From positions 19,651-83,650 of the forward strand of contig NZ_JAGPWC010000020.1 in the NCBI RefSeq assembly GCF_018119405.1: a DNA stretch of 64,000 nt. The letters are read 5' to 3'. Below are positions 26,645 to 35,750 of this stretch, in pieces. The DNA comes from Massilia sp. ST3. Its GTDB lineage: Bacteria > Pseudomonadota > Gammaproteobacteria > Burkholderiales > Burkholderiaceae_D. The position numbers and the translations under genes were made by a program. The notes under the pieces are model-generated. The model saw only the letters and a list, made by a program, of their open reading frames with translations. It was not told the DNA's origin and ran no database searches. Positions within the stretch are counted from its first letter, which is position 1. Every line of letters starts with the position of its first letter.

Positions 26645-27430
26645 TCACGGAAACAACAGCCAGGTCCCCCAGGCCAGCAGCGCCAGCCCGCCCGCGCTGG
26701 CGATCCAGTGGCCGCCCGCCAGCCTGATTTCGGCCGGCGCCAGCAGCAGCAGGGCGGCGACCGGCGCCGGGTGGAGCGGCCCGGCCCACAGCGGCAGCAG
26801 CATCAGCAGCCAGATGCTGCCCATGCAGGTGCGGGCGTGGCCGACGCCGCGGCGCAGGGCGTCGTGGGGATCGTCGCTCCAGTCGGCCAGCAGGCCGGGG
26901 AGCGGCGCGCGGCAGTGCTCCAGGCAGGCATGCTTGGCCGGCAGCCACTGGTAGATGCCGGCCGCCACCAGCGCGAGGCCGAGAGCGCCCGGATAGCGCA
27001 CCGCCATGCTGTCGTCGAGCATGGCGGCGTCGTGCAGGGTCCATTGCATCAGGGCCGCGAGCAGCGTAAAACCGGCGCAGGGGAGCAGGTGGCCCAGCAC
27101 GAACAGCGCCGTGCGCAGGCGCGGCATGGGTGCGCAATGCCAGCGGGCCGCGCGCGCGACCAGGATGGTGGGGCGGATGGCGAGCGGCAGCATCACGGCG
27201 GTGCTCATTCCGCCCCAGAGGGCGGTGACGAGCAGCAGCTGGCCGGCGCCATAGGGCGTGGGAGCCGGAGTGCCGGTGGAAGGGGTGGTGGACTCCGCCC
27301 CGGCTCCCGTGGTCAGGGCGCCGACCAGGAGCACCAGCCAGCACAGGGCGGCGACCAGCGACAGCCAGACCAGTCCCAGTTGGACCTGGCGGTCGGTGGC
27401 GGCGTGGCTTCCGGTTTCGATCAGGTTCAT
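26645..27430 (-). CDS. DUF2182 integral membrane protein
   Basis: A 261-aa protein with about six hydrophobic segments and the family hallmark YQWLPAKHACLEHCR (Cys and His cluster) at about residue 160, plus a conserved HARTCMGS later. DUF2182 proteins are described as predicted metal-binding membrane proteins; they are often found near DUF1326 genes, but none is present here. Function unknown. Confidence 0.82.
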   Translation of the reverse strand: MNLIETGSHAATDRQVQLGLVWLSLVAALCWLVLLVGALTTGAGAESTTPSTGTPAPTPYGAGQLLLVTALWGGMSTAVMLPLAIRPTILVARAARWHCAPMPRLRTALFVLGHLLPCAGFTLLAALMQWTLHDAAMLDDSMAVRYPGALGLALVAAGIYQWLPAKHACLEHCRAPLPGLLADWSDDPHDALRRGVGHARTCMGSIWLLMLLPLWAGPLHPAPVAALLLLAPAEIRLAGGHWIASAGGLALLAWGTWLLFP

Positions 27431-27471
27431 GGTGCGGCCCCCCGATCGGCCATGGATGCGCGGGCGAGCCT

Positions 27472-27496
27472 GGCCCCCCGCCTGCGCGGGGGTGAC
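27472..27496. repeat. Single REP-like hairpin (CCCCGC flavour)
   Basis: A CCCCCCGC-CTGC-GCGGGGG hairpin followed by TGACG, matching the arms seen at 2769-2883. It lies in the gap upstream of the minus-strand DUF2182 gene and the plus-strand EamA gene. Confidence 0.7.
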
Positions 27497-27629
27497 GGTG
27501 CGTTTGGTGGAATGAGAGCGGGCGACATGCGCTTCTCCTGAAGTTGACGTGTCCAGTTCGACCGCATGCCCCGGCCGGCGTTCAACGGACCCGTCAGCAG
27601 GTTCGGCGCAGGCGTTCTACAATCGTCGG

Positions 27630-28550
27630 ATGAACAAAAGCCTCGCCGCGAATCCTGCTGCTCCCTTACCACGCTCGGCCCTCATCGGTGGTCTCTCGAT
27701 CGCCATTGGCGGCGCCGTCCTGTTTTCCACGAAGGCCGTGGTCGCGAAACTGCTGTACCGATACCACATCGATGCAGTCACTTTGATCGCGTTCAGAATG
27801 CTGTTCTCATTGCCGGTGTTCGCCGCCGTCGCGATCTGGAAAATGCGCGCCGGCCCGCCGCTGTCGCCGTCCGACCGCTGGCGTCTGGTCGGACTGGGCC
27901 TGATCGGCTACTACCTGTCGAGCTACCTCGACTTTCTCGGGCTGCAGCACATCTCGGTCGGGCTGGAGCGCCTGATCCTGTTCCTGACCCCGACCTTCGT
28001 CCTGGTCATCAATGCGATGTTCTTCAAGCGCCGCATTGGCGCGGTCGAATGGTGCGCCCTGGGGCTGGCCTATTGCGGCATCGTGCTGGTCTTCGTGCAC
28101 GACCTGGCGGGCGGCGCCGGCAGCGCGGTGCTCGGTTCCCTGTTCGTGCTGGGATCGGCGATCAGCTACGCGGTTTACCTGCTGGGCTCGGGCGAGATGG
28201 TGCGCCGCATCGGTTCCCTGCGCCTGGTGGCCTACGCGATGTGCGTGTCGAGCGCGGCCTGCATTCTGCAGTTCTTCGTGCTGCGTCCGGCCAGTCTGCT
28301 GGTGCAGCCGGCGCCGGTTTACTGGCTCTCGCTCGCGAATGGAGTATTCTGTACCATCTTCCCCGTCTTTATGACCATGGTCGCGGTGCAGCGCATCGGC
28401 GCGGCGACCGCCTCGCAGGCAGGCATGATCGGACCGGTGTCGACGCTGTTCCTCGGCGCCCTCATCCTCGGGGAGCCGATCACGGCGGTGCAGCTGGCCG
28501 GCACCGGGCTTGTGCTTGTGGGGATTTACCTCCTGTCGCTCAAAAAATGA
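27630..28550 (+). CDS. EamA/DMT-family membrane transporter
   Basis: A 306-aa protein with about ten transmembrane helices in two repeats, the drug/metabolite transporter layout. Typical sequences include [35 protein letters not shown] and [27 protein letters not shown]. The substrate cannot be inferred. I start at ATG 27630 because an upstream in-frame ATG (27549) adds unrelated sequence. The stop overlaps mgsA by ATGA. Confidence 0.85.
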   Translation: MNKSLAANPAAPLPRSALIGGLSIAIGGAVLFSTKAVVAKLLYRYHIDAVTLIAFRMLFSLPVFAAVAIWKMRAGPPLSPSDRWRLVGLGLIGYYLSSYLDFLGLQHISVGLERLILFLTPTFVLVINAMFFKRRIGAVEWCALGLAYCGIVLVFVHDLAGGAGSAVLGSLFVLGSAISYAVYLLGSGEMVRRIGSLRLVAYAMCVSSAACILQFFVLRPASLLVQPAPVYWLSLANGVFCTIFPVFMTMVAVQRIGAATASQAGMIGPVSTLFLGALILGEPITAVQLAGTGLVLVGIYLLSLKK

Positions 28551-28960
28551 CCAAATCGACCCAACCCATCCCACGCATCGCACTCATCGCGCACGACAAG
28601 AAGAAGGACGACATGATCAAGCTCGCGGGCGAGTACCGCGACTTCCTGCAGACCTGCATCCTGTCCGCCACCGGCACCACCGGCGGACGCCTGGTCAATG
28701 AACTCGGCCTGACGGTCGAGCGCATGCATTCCGGCCCGGTGGGCGGCGACCTGCAGATCGGCGCCCAGCTGGTCAATGGCCAGATCGACTGCGTGATCTT
28801 CCTGCGCGACCCGATGACGCCGCAGCCGCACGAACCCGACATCAACGCCCTGGTCCGCGCCTGCGACGTGCACAACATCGCCTGCGCCACCAATGTATCG
28901 ACCGCGCACCTGGTGCTGTCGCAGCTGCGCGGCGCCTATCACGCGGCCATCGGAAAATAA
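28547..28960 (+). CDS. mgsA: Methylglyoxal synthase
   Basis: A 137-aa enzyme converting dihydroxyacetone phosphate to methylglyoxal plus phosphate, a bypass of lower glycolysis. Family motifs: [13 protein letters not shown] (His16), ATGTTGGRL (phosphate binding), [12 protein letters not shown] (catalytic Asp68) and [15 protein letters not shown]. It is translationally coupled to the upstream transporter (ATGA), an uncommon pairing that may link it to export of a metabolite; this is inference. Confidence 0.95.
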   Translation: MTKSTQPIPRIALIAHDKKKDDMIKLAGEYRDFLQTCILSATGTTGGRLVNELGLTVERMHSGPVGGDLQIGAQLVNGQIDCVIFLRDPMTPQPHEPDINALVRACDVHNIACATNVSTAHLVLSQLRGAYHAAIGK

Positions 28961-28975
28961 GCAAGAGGAGGCCGC

Positions 28976-29953
28976 ATGCGCGCCAAAGCGATCCGGATCG
29001 CCGCCAACGGCGGTCCCGAAGTCATGGAATATGTCGACGTCGACGTGGGTGATCCCGGACCGGGCGAGGCGCTGGTGCGCCAGCACGCGATCGGGCTGAA
29101 TTTCATCGACGTGTATTTCCGCACCGGCCTGTATCCGCAGCCGCTGCCCGCCGGCCTGGGCCAGGAAGGGGCGGGCGTGGTCGAGGCGGTGGGCGAGGGC
29201 GTCACCCATGTGCGCCCGGGCGACCGTGTCGCCTACGCGGGCGGCCCGAACGGCGCCTACGCCGCGCTGCGCACGATGCCGGCCCACGTGCTGGTCAGGC
29301 TGCCGGACGCGGTGGGCTTCGAGACCGCCGCCGCCATGATGCTGCAGGGGCTGACGGTCCAATACCTGTTCCGCAGCACCTACCCGCTCGCGGCCGGCCA
29401 GACCATCCTGTTCCATGCCGCCGCCGGCGGCGTGGGCCTGATCGCCTGCCAGTGGGCGCGCGCGCTCGGCGTGAACCTGATCGGCACCGTGGGCTCGAAG
29501 GAAAAGGGCGAGCTGGCCCTGGCGCACGGCGCCGCCCATGTCATCAACTACAACGAGGAAGACATCGTGGCGCGCGTGCGCGCCCTTACCAATGGCGCTG
29601 GCGTGCCGGTGGTGTACGACTCGGTGGGCAAGGACACCTTCTTCGCCTCGCTCGACTGCCTGAAGCCGCGCGGGCTGATGGTCAGCTTCGGCAATTCGTC
29701 GGGGCCGGTGGAGCCCTTCTCGCCGGGCGAGCTGGCCAAGCGCGGCTCGCTCTACCTCACCCGCCCGACCCTGGGCGCCTACATGGCGACGCGTACCGAG
29801 CTGGAGGCGATGGCGGCGGACCTGTTCGGGATGGTCGAGAGCGGCCAGCTGAAGATCGAGGTCAAGCAGACCTTCCCGCTAGCCCAGGCCGCCGAGGCGC
29901 ACCGCGCACTCGAAAGCCGGCGCACCACCGGTTCGACGGTGCTGCTGCCATGA
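28976..29953 (+). CDS. NADPH:quinone oxidoreductase (zeta-crystallin type)
   Basis: A 325-aa member of the medium-chain dehydrogenase family lacking zinc ligands, as in QorA. It has NFIDVYFRTGLYP and GQEGAGVVEAVGEGV in the catalytic half, and the cofactor loop AAAGGVGLIACQWARALG at about 147-165. It is likely an NADPH-dependent quinone or enal reductase. It follows mgsA by 15 bp with a GAGG ribosome site, and its stop overlaps a 47-codon gene. Confidence 0.92.
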   Translation: MRAKAIRIAANGGPEVMEYVDVDVGDPGPGEALVRQHAIGLNFIDVYFRTGLYPQPLPAGLGQEGAGVVEAVGEGVTHVRPGDRVAYAGGPNGAYAALRTMPAHVLVRLPDAVGFETAAAMMLQGLTVQYLFRSTYPLAAGQTILFHAAAGGVGLIACQWARALGVNLIGTVGSKEKGELALAHGAAHVINYNEEDIVARVRALTNGAGVPVVYDSVGKDTFFASLDCLKPRGLMVSFGNSSGPVEPFSPGELAKRGSLYLTRPTLGAYMATRTELEAMAADLFGMVESGQLKIEVKQTFPLAQAAEAHRALESRRTTGSTVLLP

Positions 29954-30093
29954 GGGACACCAACGGAGACCAGCCCCCTTCGCCGCCGGGGGATGATGGG
30001 GTGCCGAAGTTTGGGCGGCTGCTGATCGTGCTGGCGGCGGCGCTGCTGATGATCGTGGCGATCACGTTTGGGTCGGAGGCGTGGTTTAGCTGA
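29950..30093 (+). CDS. Small single-helix membrane protein
   Basis: A 47-aa frame (MRDTNGDQPPSPP...) starts with ATGA overlap on the quinone oxidoreductase stop. Residues about 22-40 form a transmembrane helix (LLIVLAAALLMIVAITFG), with a proline-rich N-terminus. No family is recognised. The coupling and clean hydrophobic segment support a real gene, but it is short. Confidence 0.6.
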   Translation: MRDTNGDQPPSPPGDDGVPKFGRLLIVLAAALLMIVAITFGSEAWFS

Positions 30094-30115
30094 GTCAGCG
30101 CCGAAGTCACTAGAG

Positions 30116-30143
30116 CGTCGTTCCGGCCTTCGCCGTAACGACG
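30116..30143. repeat. Single REP-like hairpin (TTCCGGC flavour)
   Basis: CGTCGTTCCGGC-CTTC-GCCGTAACGACG, one mismatch in the stem. It matches the distal half of the arms at 24378-24493 and follows the 47-aa gene, where it may end the transporter-mgsA-qor transcript. Confidence 0.7.
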
Positions 30144-30171
30144 TTGTAACGTAGCGGGCCAAATGGAAATG

Positions 30172-30198
30172 AAAAAGGCCAGGCATCCGCCTGGCCTT
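30172..30198 (-). terminator. Rho-independent terminator of the DUF4136 gene
   Basis: On the minus strand GGCCAGGC and GCCTGGCC form an 8-bp stem with a 4-base loop, followed by TTTTTC. It begins about 20 bp past the lipoprotein stop. Confidence 0.85.
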
Positions 30199-30218
30199 CC
30201 TTCATCCACTCCCGTGGC

Positions 30219-30869
30219 TCAACCCTTCTTCTCTTCCAGCTTCACCTCGACCCTTCGCGCCGTCCCCGACACCCCAGGGAATCCCGCGAACGCGCTCTTC
30301 ACCAGCGCCGGCATCACTTCCGGCGTCGACAGCTCGCGGCTGGTGTTGTGCACCGTGACATCGAACAGCCGCTTGGCGTCGCTCGCCTGCTTGATCGACA
30401 CCTGCAGTTCGCGCCGGTACTGGTGTTCCACCGACACCTGGTAGGCCGGGTACGGCCCCCAGAATGGATCGTAGAAGGGGCTGTACCAGCCGCCCCAGTA
30501 GCGGCGGTGGAAGCCGCGGTAGCCGTAGCCGAAGCGCGGCATTGGATGGTAGAAGGGCGACATCACCGGCTCCAGCACCCGCACCGGGATGTCGGTGGTG
30601 GTGAAACGCATCCCCACGGTCAGCGCCGGCGTGGCGCCGTTGGCGTCGCGGAAGCCCAGGCGCGCCAGTTCGCCGCGCACCAGTTCCTGGTAGCTGCGCC
30701 ATTCGAGCGTGTCGTCCACCGGCGGCGGCACCTCGAAGACAAAGGTCTTGTCTTCCATCTGGGCGGGCCATTGATGGAAGGTCGTGACGTCGCTGCGGTA
30801 GGTCGTGGCGCAGCCTCCCAGCAGCAGCGCCAGCGCCGTTCCCGCGGCGGCCATGATCAGGCGTTTCAT
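30219..30869 (-). CDS. DUF4136 lipoprotein
   Basis: A 216-aa protein with a signal peptide and lipobox LLLGGC (Cys about 20), then TTYRSDVTTFHQWP, the opening of DUF4136. The middle holds an aromatic/Gly-rich stretch (RFGYGYRGFHRRYWGGWYSPFY). DUF4136 lipoproteins have no settled function. ATG 30869 has an AAGGGAG site 6 bases upstream, which beats the longer reading from 31079 that lacks a signal peptide. It diverges from pepN. Confidence 0.85.
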   Translation of the reverse strand: MKRLIMAAAGTALALLLGGCATTYRSDVTTFHQWPAQMEDKTFVFEVPPPVDDTLEWRSYQELVRGELARLGFRDANGATPALTVGMRFTTTDIPVRVLEPVMSPFYHPMPRFGYGYRGFHRRYWGGWYSPFYDPFWGPYPAYQVSVEHQYRRELQVSIKQASDAKRLFDVTVHNTSRELSTPEVMPALVKSAFAGFPGVSGTARRVEVKLEEKKG

Positions 30870-31053
30870 TGCTTTCTCCCTTGATGAAGTCGGTCTTTCC
30901 CCGATGATGTAGCTTAGCTTTAGTCCGGCATATATTGCGCGTAATTTACACCCCGTTACGCACGGCACATTCCGATACATGAAATCGTACGAAGCGCTTG
31001 AAAATCTTGTTGGTAAAATAAGCACTTCATCCACTGTGTTTGCGGACTCCCCT

Positions 31054-33702
31054 ATGCGCACCGATACGCCCCAGACCATTTACCGGAAGGACTATACCCC
31101 GCCGAGTTACCTCGTGGATACTGTCGAGCTCGGCTTTGACCTCGATCCGGCCCGCACCGTCGTCGCCAACCGGCTGACGATGCGCCGCAATCCCGACAGC
31201 GGGCAGCGGACGATCGAGCTGCATGGGGAGGATATCGAGCTGGTGGCGCTGCGCCTGAACGGCAAGGCCCTCGGCAAGGGTGAGTACCACCTGGCCAACA
31301 ACACCCTGGTCATCTTCGAGGCGCCGGCGCATGTGACCCTCGAGATCGAAACGATTTGCGTGCCCGAGCAGAACACCACTCTGAGCGGGCTGTACGTTTC
31401 CAACGGGAACTTCTTCACCCAGTGCGAGGCCGAAGGCTTCCGCCGCATCACCTTCTTCCCGGACCGCCCGGACGTGATGGCCACCTACAAGGTCATGCTG
31501 CGCGCCGACAAGGAGCGCTTCCCGGTCCTGCTCTCGAACGGCAACCTGCTCGAAGAAGGCGAGCTGGACGACGGCCGCCACTACGCGCTGTGGGAAGACC
31601 CGTTCAAGAAGCCGTCCTACCTGTTCGCCCTGGTGGCGGCCCGCCTGGTCTGCCAGGAAGAGACCTTCCGCCTGGCGGACGGCCGCGACGCCCTGCTGCA
31701 GGTGTGGGTGGAAGAGGGCAACCTCGACAAGACCGACTACGCGATGCAGTCGCTCAAGCACAGCATCCGCTGGGACGAGGAGCGCTACGGCCTCGAGCTC
31801 GACCTGGACCGCTTCATGATCGTCGCCACCAGCGACTTCAACATGGGCGCGATGGAGAACAAGGGCCTGAACATCTTTAACACCAAGTTCGTGCTGGCCA
31901 ACCCGCGGGTGGCGACCGACGTCGACTTCCAGGGCATCGAGGCGGTGGTGGCGCACGAGTACTTCCACAACTGGACCGGCAACCGCGTCACCTGCCGCGA
32001 CTGGTTCCAGCTGTCGCTGAAGGAAGGCCTGACGGTGTTCCGCGACCAGGAATTCACCGCCGACATGATCGGCACCGATACCGGCCGCGCCGTCACCCGC
32101 ATCGACCAGGTGCGCACCCTGCGCCAGGCCCAGTTCCCGGAAGACGCCGGCCCGATGGCCCACCCGGTGCGGCCCGACTCGTTTGTGGAGATCAACAACT
32201 TCTACACGGTGACCGTGTACGAAAAGGGCGCCGAAGTGGTGCGCATGTACCAGACCCTGCTGGGCCGCGACGGCTTCCGCAAGGGCATGGACCTGTACTT
32301 CCAGCGCCATGACGGCCAGGCGGTCGAGTGCGACGACTTCCGCCGCGCGATGGCCGACGCCAACGGGCGCGACCTGGCCCAGTTCGAGCGCTGGTACAGC
32401 CAGGCCGGCACGCCGCAGCTGCGCTTCGAGTCGCGCTGGGACGAGACGGCGCATACCTACACCATGAAATTCTTCCAGTCCTGCCCGCCGACGCCTGGCC
32501 AGCCGGACAAGCTGCCCTTCCACATCCCGGTAGCTGTCGGCCTGCTCGACCGCGAGGGCCGCGACATGCGCCTGGTGGTCGATGGCCAGGCGCGCGGCAC
32601 GACCGCGATGCTGGAACTGACCCAGGCCGAGCAGACCTTCGTGTTCACCGATGTGAAAGAGCAGCCGGTGCCCTCGGTGCTGCGCGACTTCTCGGCGCCG
32701 GTGATCCTGCAGCATGGCTACGGCGACAGCGAACTGCTGCACCTGTTCAGCTACGACAGCGACCCGGTCAACCGCTGGGAAGCCGGGCAGCGCCTGGCCA
32801 TGGGCCGCCTGCTCAAGCTCACCGGCGAAGCGAAGGTGTCGTCCACCCGCCTGGACCTGGACGACACCTTCATCGAGGCGATGCGCAAGATGCTGGCCGA
32901 CGAATCGCTCGATCCGGCCTTCCGCGAGCAGGCCTTGCTGCTGCCTTCGGAAACCATGATCTCGGAGCAGCTCGACCAGGTCGACCCGCTGGCCGTGCAC
33001 ACCGCGCGCCAGTTCGTGCGCGCCGACCTCGGCACGCGCCTGCGCGCGGAATTCATCGCGCAGTACGAAGCCAACCAGACGCCGGGCGCCTACAGCCCGG
33101 ACGCCGCGTCCGCCGGCAAGCGGGCACTGAAGAACTTGGCCCTGGCCTACCTGAACGCCGTGCCGGACGCCGAGAGCGTGGCCATGGCCCAGCGCCAGTT
33201 CGACACGGCCGACAACATGACCGACCGCGCCGCCGCGCTGAGCGCCCTGATCCAGTCGCGGGTGCCGGAAGCGGCCGACGCGCTGGACGTGTTCTACCAG
33301 GAGTTCAAGGGCGAAGCCCTGGTCGTGGACAAGTGGTTCACGATGCAGGCCACCGCCCCGACCACCGACGTGGCGGCGGTGCGCGCGCTGATGCGCCATC
33401 CGGCCTTCACCCTGCGTAACCCGAACCGCGCCCGCAGCCTGGTGGCGGCCTTCTGCGCCAGCAACCCGGTGCAGTTCCACGCCCCGGACGGCAGCGGCTA
33501 CCAGTTCTGGGCCGAGCAGGTGATCGCGCTCGACGCGCTCAACCCGCAGGTCGCGAGCCGCCTGGCGCGCGCCATGGACCGCTGGCGCCGCTATGCGCCG
33601 GAGCTGCAGGTCCAGATGCAGACGGCCCTGCAGCAGGTGGCCGGCCAGCCGGAATTGTCGAACGACGTGCGTGAGGTGGTCAGCAAGGCCCTTGCCAATT
33701 GA
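31054..33702 (+). CDS. pepN: Aminopeptidase N (M1 family)
   Basis: An 882-aa cytoplasmic aminopeptidase (E. coli PepN is 870 aa). It carries the exopeptidase motif GAMENKG and zinc site HEYFHNWTGNR with the third ligand in SLKEGLTVFRDQEF, followed by the C-terminal helical domain. I start at ATG 31054 (MRTDTPQTIYRKDY), where PepN proteins normally begin; ATG 30979 would add 25 unlikely residues. It is not part of the divergent M1 pair at 47514-52387, which is a different M1 branch. Confidence 0.96.
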   Translation: MRTDTPQTIYRKDYTPPSYLVDTVELGFDLDPARTVVANRLTMRRNPDSGQRTIELHGEDIELVALRLNGKALGKGEYHLANNTLVIFEAPAHVTLEIETICVPEQNTTLSGLYVSNGNFFTQCEAEGFRRITFFPDRPDVMATYKVMLRADKERFPVLLSNGNLLEEGELDDGRHYALWEDPFKKPSYLFALVAARLVCQEETFRLADGRDALLQVWVEEGNLDKTDYAMQSLKHSIRWDEERYGLELDLDRFMIVATSDFNMGAMENKGLNIFNTKFVLANPRVATDVDFQGIEAVVAHEYFHNWTGNRVTCRDWFQLSLKEGLTVFRDQEFTADMIGTDTGRAVTRIDQVRTLRQAQFPEDAGPMAHPVRPDSFVEINNFYTVTVYEKGAEVVRMYQTLLGRDGFRKGMDLYFQRHDGQAVECDDFRRAMADANGRDLAQFERWYSQAGTPQLRFESRWDETAHTYTMKFFQSCPPTPGQPDKLPFHIPVAVGLLDREGRDMRLVVDGQARGTTAMLELTQAEQTFVFTDVKEQPVPSVLRDFSAPVILQHGYGDSELLHLFSYDSDPVNRWEAGQRLAMGRLLKLTGEAKVSSTRLDLDDTFIEAMRKMLADESLDPAFREQALLLPSETMISEQLDQVDPLAVHTARQFVRADLGTRLRAEFIAQYEANQTPGAYSPDAASAGKRALKNLALAYLNAVPDAESVAMAQRQFDTADNMTDRAAALSALIQSRVPEAADALDVFYQEFKGEALVVDKWFTMQATAPTTDVAAVRALMRHPAFTLRNPNRARSLVAAFCASNPVQFHAPDGSGYQFWAEQVIALDALNPQVASRLARAMDRWRRYAPELQVQMQTALQQVAGQPELSNDVREVVSKALAN

Positions 33703-33717
33703 CGCCGCAGCGCATCC

Positions 33718-33827
33718 GTAGGGTGGGCGGGTTCCCCGCCCACGCGGTGATCGTTAACGGCTCCGTTGTCGAACACGAACCGGCAAACGCCGTTTGAACG
33801 CGTCGGCGGCGAAGCCGCCAACCCTAC
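33718..33827. repeat. 110-bp palindromic repeat, copy 3
   Basis: Same 110-bp element as at 20669, lying between pepN and fbp. The left arm is GTGGGCGGG/CCCGCCCAC and the right arm is TCGGCGGC/GCCGCCAA: the arms differ from one another yet each still pairs with itself. Interior begins GCGGTGATCGTTAACGGCTC. Confidence 0.9.
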
Positions 33828-33862
33828 GCAAAAGAATTTAATAACCCATCCAAAGGAAGTCC

Positions 33863-34864
33863 ATGAAACGCGTCAGCCTTACCCAATACCTGGTAGAGGA
33901 GCAACGCCTCCACCAGAACATCAACGCCGAGCTGCGCCTCCTGATCGAGGTCGTGGCGCGCGCCTGCAAGCGCATCAGCTATTCGGTCAGCAAGGGCGCG
34001 CTGGGCGAAGTCCTGGGCAGTGCCGACACCGAGAACATCCAGGGCGAAGTGCAGAAGAAGCTGGACGTGATCTCGAACGAGATCCTGCTCGAAGCCAACG
34101 AGTGGGGCGGCCACCTGGCCGCGATGGCGTCCGAAGAAATGGAAACCATCCGCCAGATCCCGAGCCGCTACCCGAAGGGCGAATTCCTGCTGCTCTTCGA
34201 TCCGCTGGACGGCTCCTCGAACATCGACGTCAACGTCTCGATCGGCACCATCTTCTCGGTGCTGAAGGCGCCGGAAGGCATGACCCAGCCGACCGAGCAG
34301 GACTTCCTGCAGCCGGGCACCGCCCAGGTCGCGGCAGGCTACGCGGTCTATGGCCCGCAAACCATGCTGGTGCTAACCACCGGCAACGGCGTGCACTGCT
34401 TCACCCTGGACCGCGAGATGGGTTCCTGGGTGCTGACCCAGAGCGACATGAAGATTCCGGAGTCGACCAAGGAATTCGCGATCAACATGTCGAACAAGCG
34501 CCACTGGCATCCGCCGGTGCAGCGCTACGTCGACGAGCTGCTGGCCGGCAAAACCGGCCCGCGCGCCAAGGACTTCAACATGCGCTGGATCGCCTCGATG
34601 GTGGCCGACGTGCACCGCATCCTGAACCGCGGCGGTGTCTTCATGTACCCGGCCGACCTGCGCGACCCCGCCTCGCCGGGCAAGCTGCGCCTGATGTATG
34701 AAGCGAATCCGATGGCGATGATCGTCGAGCAGGCCGGCGGCGCCGCCACCGATGGCAAGGGCCGCATCATGGACATCCCGCCGACCAAGCTGCACCAGCG
34801 CGTGCCGGTGTTCCTGGGTTCGAAGGAAGAAGTGGAAGTGGTGACCGGCTACCACGCGGCCTGA
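33863..34864 (+). CDS. fbp: Fructose-1,6-bisphosphatase class 1
   Basis: A 333-aa gluconeogenic phosphatase removing the 1-phosphate of fructose-1,6-bisphosphate. The metal/substrate motif [14 protein letters not shown], the [14 protein letters not shown] strand and the late [15 protein letters not shown] are family hallmarks. An AAGGAAG site precedes ATG 33863. It stands alone between the 110-bp repeat and the tRNA gene. Confidence 0.97.
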   Translation: MKRVSLTQYLVEEQRLHQNINAELRLLIEVVARACKRISYSVSKGALGEVLGSADTENIQGEVQKKLDVISNEILLEANEWGGHLAAMASEEMETIRQIPSRYPKGEFLLLFDPLDGSSNIDVNVSIGTIFSVLKAPEGMTQPTEQDFLQPGTAQVAAGYAVYGPQTMLVLTTGNGVHCFTLDREMGSWVLTQSDMKIPESTKEFAINMSNKRHWHPPVQRYVDELLAGKTGPRAKDFNMRWIASMVADVHRILNRGGVFMYPADLRDPASPGKLRLMYEANPMAMIVEQAGGAATDGKGRIMDIPPTKLHQRVPVFLGSKEEVEVVTGYHAA

Positions 34865-34925
34865 GTTTTTTGCAATAAAGCCGCAAGCGAGCGATACACA
34901 CTAGCAAGTTTGTGGCGTTATTTGC

Positions 34926-34931
34926 TAGAAT
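34926..34931 (+). promoter_or_regulatory. Likely -10 element of the tRNA-Thr gene
   Basis: TAGAAT lies 12 bases before the mature tRNA 5' end in a locally AT-rich stretch, the expected place for a -10 box. I cannot find a convincing -35 partner. Confidence 0.4.
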
Positions 34932-34942
34932 ACGGTTCTTTC

Positions 34943-35018
34943 GCCGCTGTAGCTCAGTCGGTAGAGCAGCGCATTCGTAATGCGAAGGTCACCAGTTCGA
35001 TTCCGGTCAGCGGCACCA
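34943..35018 (+). tRNA. tRNA-Thr (anticodon CGU)
   Basis: A 76-nt cloverleaf: acceptor GCCGCTG pairs with CAGCGGC, D-arm GCTC...GAGC, anticodon loop TTCGTAA with anticodon CGT, T-arm ACCAG/CCGGT region with TTCGATT, and an encoded CCA. The anticodon arm is the same as in E. coli tRNA-Thr(CGU). It reads ACG codons. Confidence 0.96.
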
Positions 35019-35030
35019 GAATAGCGAGAA

Positions 35031-35057
35031 GGGCCACCCGTCAGGGTGGCCCTTTTT
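35031..35057 (+). terminator. Rho-independent terminator after tRNA-Thr
   Basis: GGGCCACCC pairs with GGGTGGCCC across a GTCA loop, followed by TTTTT. It starts 13 bp after the tRNA. Confidence 0.93.
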
Positions 35058-35073
35058 GCATTCCGGCGCCGGT

Positions 35074-35679
35074 TCAGCAGTTCTGGTATTTCCAGTTGCG
35101 CTGCTTGCCTTCGGCAATCCACTCCACCGCCTGCTCCAGGCGGCGCAGGCGGGTGGGCTCGGTCTTGGCGTCCAGCAGCCAGTCCACGTACTCGCGCTTG
35201 GCGCTGGGCGAGAAGGCTTCGAAGTGTTCCCTGGCGCCCGCCTTGTCCTCCAGGGCGGCGAGGAAATAGTCTGGCACCACCAGTTCGCGCGCCGCGTTCG
35301 GCTTGGCGCGCGCCGGCGCCTGCACGCCTTCCGTGTTCAGGGCCATCGCCTTCTTGACGTAGGCGGCCATTGTCTTCTTGGACGGCAAGTCCTTGAGCGA
35401 GGCGATGCGGCCGAACTGGCCCATCGCCTCGCGCCCCTTGTCGTCTTCCTGCGCCACCAGCAGTTCGCCCTTCCAGAAGCCGAAGGCGCAATGCGCCTTG
35501 AAGGAGGCCATATTGCACAGCATGCCCTGGTAGAGGAAGAAGGGCATGCTCCATTTGATGGTCTCTTCCACGTCCGGGCAGGTTTCGTGCACGACCTGGC
35601 GCAGGTGGCGCAGGATGGGCTGGGCGAATTCGGCCGAGTTGGCGATGTAGTCGTCGATGCGCGGGTCGATCGTGGGCAT
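35074..35679 (-). CDS. YdeI/OmpD-associated family protein (DUF1801-like N-terminus)
   Basis: A 201-aa soluble protein. The N-terminal half (IDDYIANSAEFAQPILRHLRQVVHETCPDVEETIKWSMPFF) is DUF1801-like; the C-terminal half (VPDYFLAALEDKAGAREHFEAFSPSAKREYVDWLLDAK.EPTRLRRLEQAVEWIAEGK) is the bacteriocin-protection YdeI/OmdA domain. The physiological role is unclear. ATG 35679 has a GGAG site 7 bases upstream and is preferred to 35733. Confidence 0.87.
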   Translation of the reverse strand: MPTIDPRIDDYIANSAEFAQPILRHLRQVVHETCPDVEETIKWSMPFFLYQGMLCNMASFKAHCAFGFWKGELLVAQEDDKGREAMGQFGRIASLKDLPSKKTMAAYVKKAMALNTEGVQAPARAKPNAARELVVPDYFLAALEDKAGAREHFEAFSPSAKREYVDWLLDAKTEPTRLRRLEQAVEWIAEGKQRNWKYQNC

Positions 35680-35750
35680 GCTGGTCTCCGTGGTCAGGAG
35701 ACGATTTTGCTCAATGGCATCGAAAAAGTCCACCGGGCCTTACGCGCGGC

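Noticed and set aside
31027..33480. An 817-codon minus-strand frame over pepN
   Set aside because: Shadow of a gene with clear M1 peptidase motifs; low-complexity His/Val/Gly-rich translation.
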